From positions 1 through 8,733 of the forward strand of contig CAAFJQ010000167.1 of the NCBI GenBank assembly GCA_900763245.1: a stretch of 8,733 nt of DNA. The letters are read 5' to 3'. The DNA is from Bacilli bacterium. Its GTDB lineage: Bacteria > Bacillota_I > Bacilli_A > RFN20 > CAG-288. Each line of letters opens with the position of its first letter. Position 1 is the stretch's first letter. Made by a program: the position numbers and the translations under genes. The notes under the pieces were generated by a model. It was given only the letters and a program-made list of their open reading frames with translations. It ran no database searches and was not told the origin of the DNA. Positions 5,655 through 8,733 of the stretch are shown in pieces.

Positions 5655-7067
5655 ATGAAAATAACTGAAATTATCCCTGCCGCAGAATTCGAGTCATCAG
5701 AAATTGAATATAAATTGCATTTAGATAAAGATAATCCGATTTCATGAGCAAAATCAATCGCCGCATTTGGATGTAAAGAAGGTGGCCTTATCATCATCGG
5801 AGTTGACAATTATGGCAACGTTTCCGGTATTTCCTATGATGAAGTTGACGAAACTAAAAATCTTGTCTATCGGACGATCGATAGAATGGTAAAACCTGGT
5901 CTTGTACCAATACGCTTTGAAACAAAGAAAACTGAAATTCCGGACCGTTTCGTGTTGATTATTCATATTGGGAAAGGGCACCAAATTTTATATATCCGAA
6001 ACGGAGACTATTCAGAAACCATCTATACAAGAAAAGATGGATTGACCGTTCCAGCCACCATCGAAGAAATCAAATGGATGTTTTATCAACAAAGAAGTTT
6101 CTCTTTCGATTCGGAACCAACAGAGCTGAAATATGATTTAAGATACTTTTCCGAGCTTTCTAGATATTATGAAGATGAATTTCAGAAAGAAAGTGGCTTG
6201 ACAAAAAGCATTTTGATTTCAGTGGGTGCAATCACTCCTGAGGGGTATTTAACCAGAGGCGGGGAACTTTTCATAGACAATTGTTCAAACAAAAACGCAA
6301 ATTGTCATTGCAGAATGTGGCCTGGCATGGATAAAGGGGATGACCTTGCTTTAGACGACAAAGAATTCCAAGGAAATGTCTTGGCTCTTTATAACTTCAT
6401 GATGGACTTCATCCAGCGCAACACCAAGAACGGGCTGCTAAAGATAGATGGTGGACATAAACGACTTCCCTCTTATCCAAAGAGAGCCTTGGAAGAGGCT
6501 TTATGGAATGCTATTGCACATCGCGACTATCTTATTGATGGAGGTCAGATTGATGTTGATATTTTCCAAGACCGTATAGAGATTTGTTCTCCTGGTTCAT
6601 TCTTCCCAGGTAACATAGGGGAGGATACGGACCTTGCCATGATTCCATCAAGAAGAAGGAACAATGTCATATGCGATATCCTGGCTTTAGTCAATAAAAT
6701 GCGAAGGAACGGATCTGGTTTTAGAAAGATAGTTGCCGAATACAAAGAGGTAGCGAAAAGCAAAAAGCCGAGATTACACATACTACCATCTTCTGTTATG
6801 ATTACTTTATATGATATACAGATGGACGAAACAAAAAATATCCTTTTGACTCCTATGACAAAAAAAGAGCAAGATTTCACTGACCGCATACTAGAGGCCT
6901 GCTCCAAAGAAGCGAAAAGCTCAGCGGAACTGCTATCCTACACAGACTATAAAAGCAAAAATTCCTTGATGAACAATATCATCAAACCACTTATCGAGGC
7001 CGGACTTTTGGAATGTACTGAATCCAACATAAGAAACAAAAACAATAAATTTAAAAAAACAAGGTAA
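5655..7067 (+). pseudogene. AlbA_2/HATPase_c_4 (Schlafen-type) regulator gene with in-frame TGA at codon 31
   Basis: From ATG 5655 the reading frame encodes about 470 aa, interrupted once by TGA at 5745-5747. Codons 1-30 and 32-55 read as one AlbA_2 (Schlafen AlbA) domain: EIEYKLHLDKDNPIS, stop, AKSIAAF, then GGLIIIGVDNYG. A tryptophan is common at the stop position in this family, so one TGG-to-TGA change explains it. Downstream are YIRNGDYSETIYTRKDG, the HATPase_c_4-like block ALEEALWNAIAHRDY with DIFQDRIEICSPG (near 278-314 of the full frame), RNGSGFRKI, and a winged-helix-like end. Such proteins are DNA- or RNA-binding ATPase-like regulators of uncertain role. The first start after the stop is ATG 5886, giving 393 aa lacking the AlbA_2 core. 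No clear ribosome site precedes 5655. The rest of the frame is intact, so inactivation is recent, or the TGA is read through, or it is a sequencing error. Confidence 0.72.
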
Positions 7068-7091
7068 ATGTTTTTGAATTGACATATATAC

Positions 7092-7122
7092 AAAAAAGAC
7101 ACCCCGATTACTCAGGATGTCT
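7092..7122 (-). terminator. Intrinsic terminator after the right tRNA-Ala gene
   Basis: On the minus strand GACATCC (7121-7115) pairs with GGGTGTC (7104-7098), including one G:U wobble, around a 10-base loop. An extra A:T pair can form at the base, and six T residues follow (7097-7092). It begins 70 bases past the CCA end of the right tRNA. On the plus strand no T run follows the hairpin, so it is not a good terminator for the AlbA_2 gene that ends at 7067. Confidence 0.68.
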
Positions 7123-7191
7123 ATCAAGAACCAAGCATAGGAATCCATTGACGTTATAGATACCTACTGCTGGTTCGTATTCAATCATTTT

Positions 7192-7267
7192 TGGTGGAGC
7201 TAACGAGGATCGAACTCGCGACCTTCTCGTTGCGAACGAGACGCTCTCCCAGCTGAGCTATAGCCCC
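7192..7267 (-). tRNA. tRNA-Ala(CGC), right copy, with canonical G3:U70
   Basis: This is a 76-base tRNA with encoded CCA and the same cloverleaf and CGC anticodon as the left copy. The 5' acceptor strand is GGGGCTA, so G3 (c7265) faces U70 (a7198) as the wobble pair that AlaRS recognises. The block identical to the left copy is 75 bp (7190-7264 against 5477-5551). A promoter with both boxes lies just upstream and an intrinsic terminator downstream, so this is probably the expressed, functional copy. Confidence 0.95.
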
Positions 7268-7278
7268 ATAGCTACAAA

Positions 7279-7307
7279 ATAATATCAAAAACGCGGTCAA
7301 TAATCAA
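7279..7307 (-). promoter_or_regulatory. Promoter of the right tRNA-Ala gene
   Basis: On the minus strand TTGATT (7307-7302), a 17-base spacer and TATTAT (7284-7279) sit 11 bases before the first tRNA base, leaving a leader of about 5 bases. The -35 box overlaps the TGA stop of the glycosylase gene, so the tRNA promoter is built into the end of that gene. Confidence 0.6.
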
Positions 7308-7801
7308 TTTAAGAACGGCAGAATTATCGAATAATGCTGACATAATTCATCAATAGACATAGCGGCATTGGCAGCAGAAGTGCTAGGAAGAGAAATATAA
7401 GAAGAATCCTGATACTTCAGGTATAAGTCACTCGCTTTCTTTCCGGTGGTAAACACCTGTCTTATTGTCGGATTCTCTTTTCTGATCTTATCGATATCAC
7501 ATGGAGTGACTTCCTCAATAGAGGAATCTGATGCTCCTGTTATCCTACAGGAATAAATGACATCATAAAGAGCGATTTTATGTCTGGAAAGGAAAGCCAT
7601 CCTCTCTTCTTTTGTCAAAGGTTCTTTTTCTTTCAAAATCGAAGAAAGAACCTTAAAGAACCGATTTGTCCTATACGCATAATAAAATCCTTCTTTCCTT
7701 GACATAGGAGATGGGAAAGAGCCCAGAATCAGAATCTTAGAGCCTTCTGGAACAAAAGGAGGAAGGCTATCATGTGTAACAAATATCGGTTGATTTTTCA
7801 T
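7304..7801 (-). CDS. DNA-deoxyinosine (hypoxanthine) glycosylase, uracil-DNA glycosylase superfamily
   Basis: This is a base-excision repair enzyme predicted to remove hypoxanthine, the product of adenine deamination, from DNA. The product of 165 aa is normal for this small family. Family signatures are ILILGSFPSP near residue 22 (the catalytic-loop region of the UDG fold), KEGFYYAYRTNRFFKVL near 35, the IALYDVIYSCRITGASDSSIEEV block, the VFTTGKKASDLY strand-helix, and the C-terminal LPSTSAANA minor-groove loop. A longer frame begins at ATG 7834, but that codon lies inside the upstream gene's terminator stem, so I chose ATG 7801. Neither start has a clear ribosome site, and the longer form (176 aa) is not excluded. 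The stop is TGA and overlaps the tRNA -35 box. The gene lies leftward behind the membrane-protein gene. Confidence 0.88.
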   Translation of the reverse strand: MKNQPIFVTHDSLPPFVPEGSKILILGSFPSPMSRKEGFYYAYRTNRFFKVLSSILKEKEPLTKEERMAFLSRHKIALYDVIYSCRITGASDSSIEEVTPCDIDKIRKENPTIRQVFTTGKKASDLYLKYQDSSYISLPSTSAANAAMSIDELCQHYSIILPFLN

Positions 7802-7810
7802 ATTGCAAAA

Positions 7811-7836
7811 GGATGCTCTAGGTGAGTAGAGCATCC
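7811..7836 (-). terminator. Hairpin terminator after the DUF308-like gene
   Basis: On the minus strand GGATGCTCTA and TAGAGCATCC form a perfect 10-bp stem with loop CTCACC, beginning 9 bases after the TAA of the membrane-protein gene. Only four T residues follow, so termination may be partial and allow some read-through into the glycosylase gene. The stem contains an alternative upstream ATG (7834) for that gene. Confidence 0.68.
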
Positions 7837-7845
7837 ATGAGTTTT

Positions 7846-8391
7846 TTACTTTCTTCTTCTAGGCTTGACAGTGATGACAAGGATATCTTTCTTTGTGACC
7901 AAAGAGATGAGAAGAATGACAGAATAGACGATGAAGAAGATACCTAACATCAATCCTGCAAAATCTTGGAATTCTTCAATGAGCCACAAACAGATACCGA
8001 TAGTGAACATTGCCGCGCCAGTAATAAGAACAACGATGTTACCCATCAGCTTTCTGCGATAGACAAATCCAAGAACGGAATCAGCAAGGAAGATAGCACC
8101 TAAGACCATCATGATCATTGAGATGCCACCCATCCAGTTGATGAGCTGGCCACCAGGAAGAGAAGGAAGGAAGAAGATACCTAAAGCAAGAAGAAGGCCA
8201 CCCATCAAGCCGCTATCTGTCATAAGCGAATGAGAGACAACAAGAGAGGCGAGAAGAAAGACAATTCCACCAGCCAAGAAGGCAGCAGCAATCATCCAGT
8301 TCATCAAAGAATTAGGATCGATGACTGAACAGCACAAGAGAATGCCTAACACCATGAAAAGGACGGTTTTTAGAATGTTTGATGTTTTCAT
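7846..8391 (-). CDS. HdeD/DUF308-like six-span membrane protein
   Basis: This is a 181-aa integral membrane protein with about six hydrophobic helices: residues near 7-23 (ILKTVLFMVLGILLCC), 31-52, 62-78, 83-110, 116-138 and 145-166. It ends with a short basic tail (KPRRRK). Regularly spaced Gly-rich helices (FLAGGIVFLLASL, LLLALGIFF, LMLGIFFIVYSVILL) arranged as paired spans resemble the HdeD/DUF308 short-repeat family, linked to acid resistance in enterobacteria but without a settled function in Gram-positives. The ATG at 8391 has a strong GGAGG seven to eight bases upstream. It is transcribed away from the rightward membrane-protein gene at 8514 and followed by a hairpin terminator. The membrane topology is clear; the family assignment is moderate. 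Confidence 0.78.
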   Translation of the reverse strand: MKTSNILKTVLFMVLGILLCCSVIDPNSLMNWMIAAAFLAGGIVFLLASLVVSHSLMTDSGLMGGLLLALGIFFLPSLPGGQLINWMGGISMIMMVLGAIFLADSVLGFVYRRKLMGNIVVLITGAAMFTIGICLWLIEEFQDFAGLMLGIFFIVYSVILLISLVTKKDILVITVKPRRRK

Positions 8392-8412
8392 ATTTTTATC
8401 CTCCGTTGAAAA

Positions 8413-8444
8413 CTATTTTATTTTATCATGATAAAATAGAATAG
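8413..8444. promoter_or_regulatory. 32-bp near-perfect palindrome between divergent membrane-protein genes
   Basis: The half CTATTTTATTTTATCA (8413-8428) faces TGATAAAATAGAATAG (8429-8444) with a single mismatch (8418 against 8439), around the core ATCATGAT. It lies 22 bases before the leftward gene and 70 bases before the rightward one. No T run follows on either side and no gene ends here, so an operator for a dimeric regulator is more likely than a terminator. Confidence 0.55.
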
Positions 8445-8461
8445 AATCATGTTTGAAACAA
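8433..8461 (-). promoter_or_regulatory. Candidate promoter of the DUF308-like gene
   Basis: On the minus strand TTGTTT (8461-8456), a 17-base spacer and TATTTT (8438-8433) give a moderate sigma-A match. The -10 box lies inside the right arm of the palindrome, so a bound regulator would overlap it. The region is very AT-rich, so a chance match is possible. Confidence 0.4.
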
Positions 8462-8513
8462 TTTTTTCAGACATTGAACATGCCATATGATTTTGTCTAT
8501 TTTTGGAGGGCGT

Positions 8514-8733
8514 ATGAAAAAGAAAATCCTGAATCTGTCCAATATTCTTTTCTATCTTCTTTTTCTTGTCTTTTTGTGTGTCCTTTATGGTACATCTACA
8601 GTAAGGGAAGAGAATACGCTTTTATTCAATGACAACATCATGCTGACTTGCTGGGTTTTATTCTTCTTGTTAGTACTTCTCTCTCTTATCAACCTCATCT
8701 TCCACCTGATTGGATACTTCAAAAAAAGAAAAA
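8514..8733 (+). CDS. Small membrane protein, partial at the right edge
   Basis: An open frame starts at ATG 8514 behind GGAGG (8505-8509, only 4 bases spacing) and stays open for 73 codons to the window end. The product begins MKKKILNLSN and has a first hydrophobic span (ILFYLLFLVFLCVLYG, about residues 11-26). A polar loop containing REEN and NDN follows, then a second span (WVLFFLLVLLSLINLIFHLIG, about 47-67) before basic FKKRK. It could be a two-span protein ending just past the edge or the start of a larger one. A -10-like TATGAT is at 8486-8491, without a good -35. I do not recognise the family. It is transcribed divergently from the DUF308-like gene, across the 32-bp palindrome. Confidence 0.7.
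   Translation, partial: MKKKILNLSNILFYLLFLVFLCVLYGTSTVREENTLLFNDNIMLTCWVLFFLLVLLSLINLIFHLIGYFKKRK

Noticed and set aside
5655..7067. Alternative genetic code with TGA read as tryptophan
   Set aside because: Tryptophans in the other genes are TGG (15 in the 522-aa gene alone), and TGA serves as the stop of the 213-aa, 404-aa and glycosylase genes at sensible operon positions.
7092..7122. Terminator for the rightward AlbA_2/HATPase gene
   Set aside because: The T run follows the hairpin only on the minus strand; on the plus strand the hairpin is followed by a mixed sequence.

Overview
The window looks like the chromosome of an anaerobic, AT-rich Gram-positive bacterium. Bacillota is likely, in the Erysipelotrichia or Clostridia; this is inferred from gene content, base composition and GGAGG-type ribosome binding sites, and no gene here fixes the genus. 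Sense tryptophans are TGG and TGA ends several genes, so the genetic code is standard.

Positions 1 to about 5275 hold one leftward operon, read from right to left. Its order is: a CooC/MinD-type ATPase with a metal-binding CXC motif; two proteins of the 2-hydroxyacyl-CoA dehydratase/benzoyl-CoA reductase family (404 and 522 aa, the second divergent and enlarged); an HgdC-type ATP-dependent activase with the two expected cluster cysteines; a 55-aa single-span membrane protein; and an unrecognised 213-aa protein. Spacing is tight throughout (1 to 24 bases, with one 1-base overlap). A sigma-A-like promoter with an embedded palindrome precedes the first gene. The activase would use ATP to push low-potential electrons into the dehydratase-like pair. 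The CooC-like ATPase suggests metallocluster assembly. No CoA-transferase, CoA-ligase, acyl-CoA dehydrogenase or CO dehydrogenase gene is present, so this may be a non-canonical ATP-driven reductase rather than an amino-acid fermentation dehydratase. It is the best candidate here for an undescribed system.

Positions 5437 to 7307 hold two nearly identical leftward tRNA-Ala(CGC) genes 1.7 kb apart, each followed by an intrinsic terminator. The right copy has the alanine identity pair G3:U70 and a good promoter. The left copy has A3:U70 and only a clear -10 box. Between them, on the opposite strand, lies an AlbA_2/HATPase (Schlafen-type) gene with an in-frame TGA at codon 31, preceded by a compact array of direct and inverted repeats. 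The 268 bases between the ATPase gene and the left tRNA hold only the operon promoter and the tRNA terminator.

Positions 7304 to 8733 hold a leftward DNA-deoxyinosine (hypoxanthine) glycosylase gene of the uracil-DNA glycosylase superfamily and a leftward HdeD/DUF308-like six-span membrane protein with a terminator hairpin after it. A divergent region follows with a 32-bp near-perfect palindrome, then the start of a rightward membrane protein that runs off the window.
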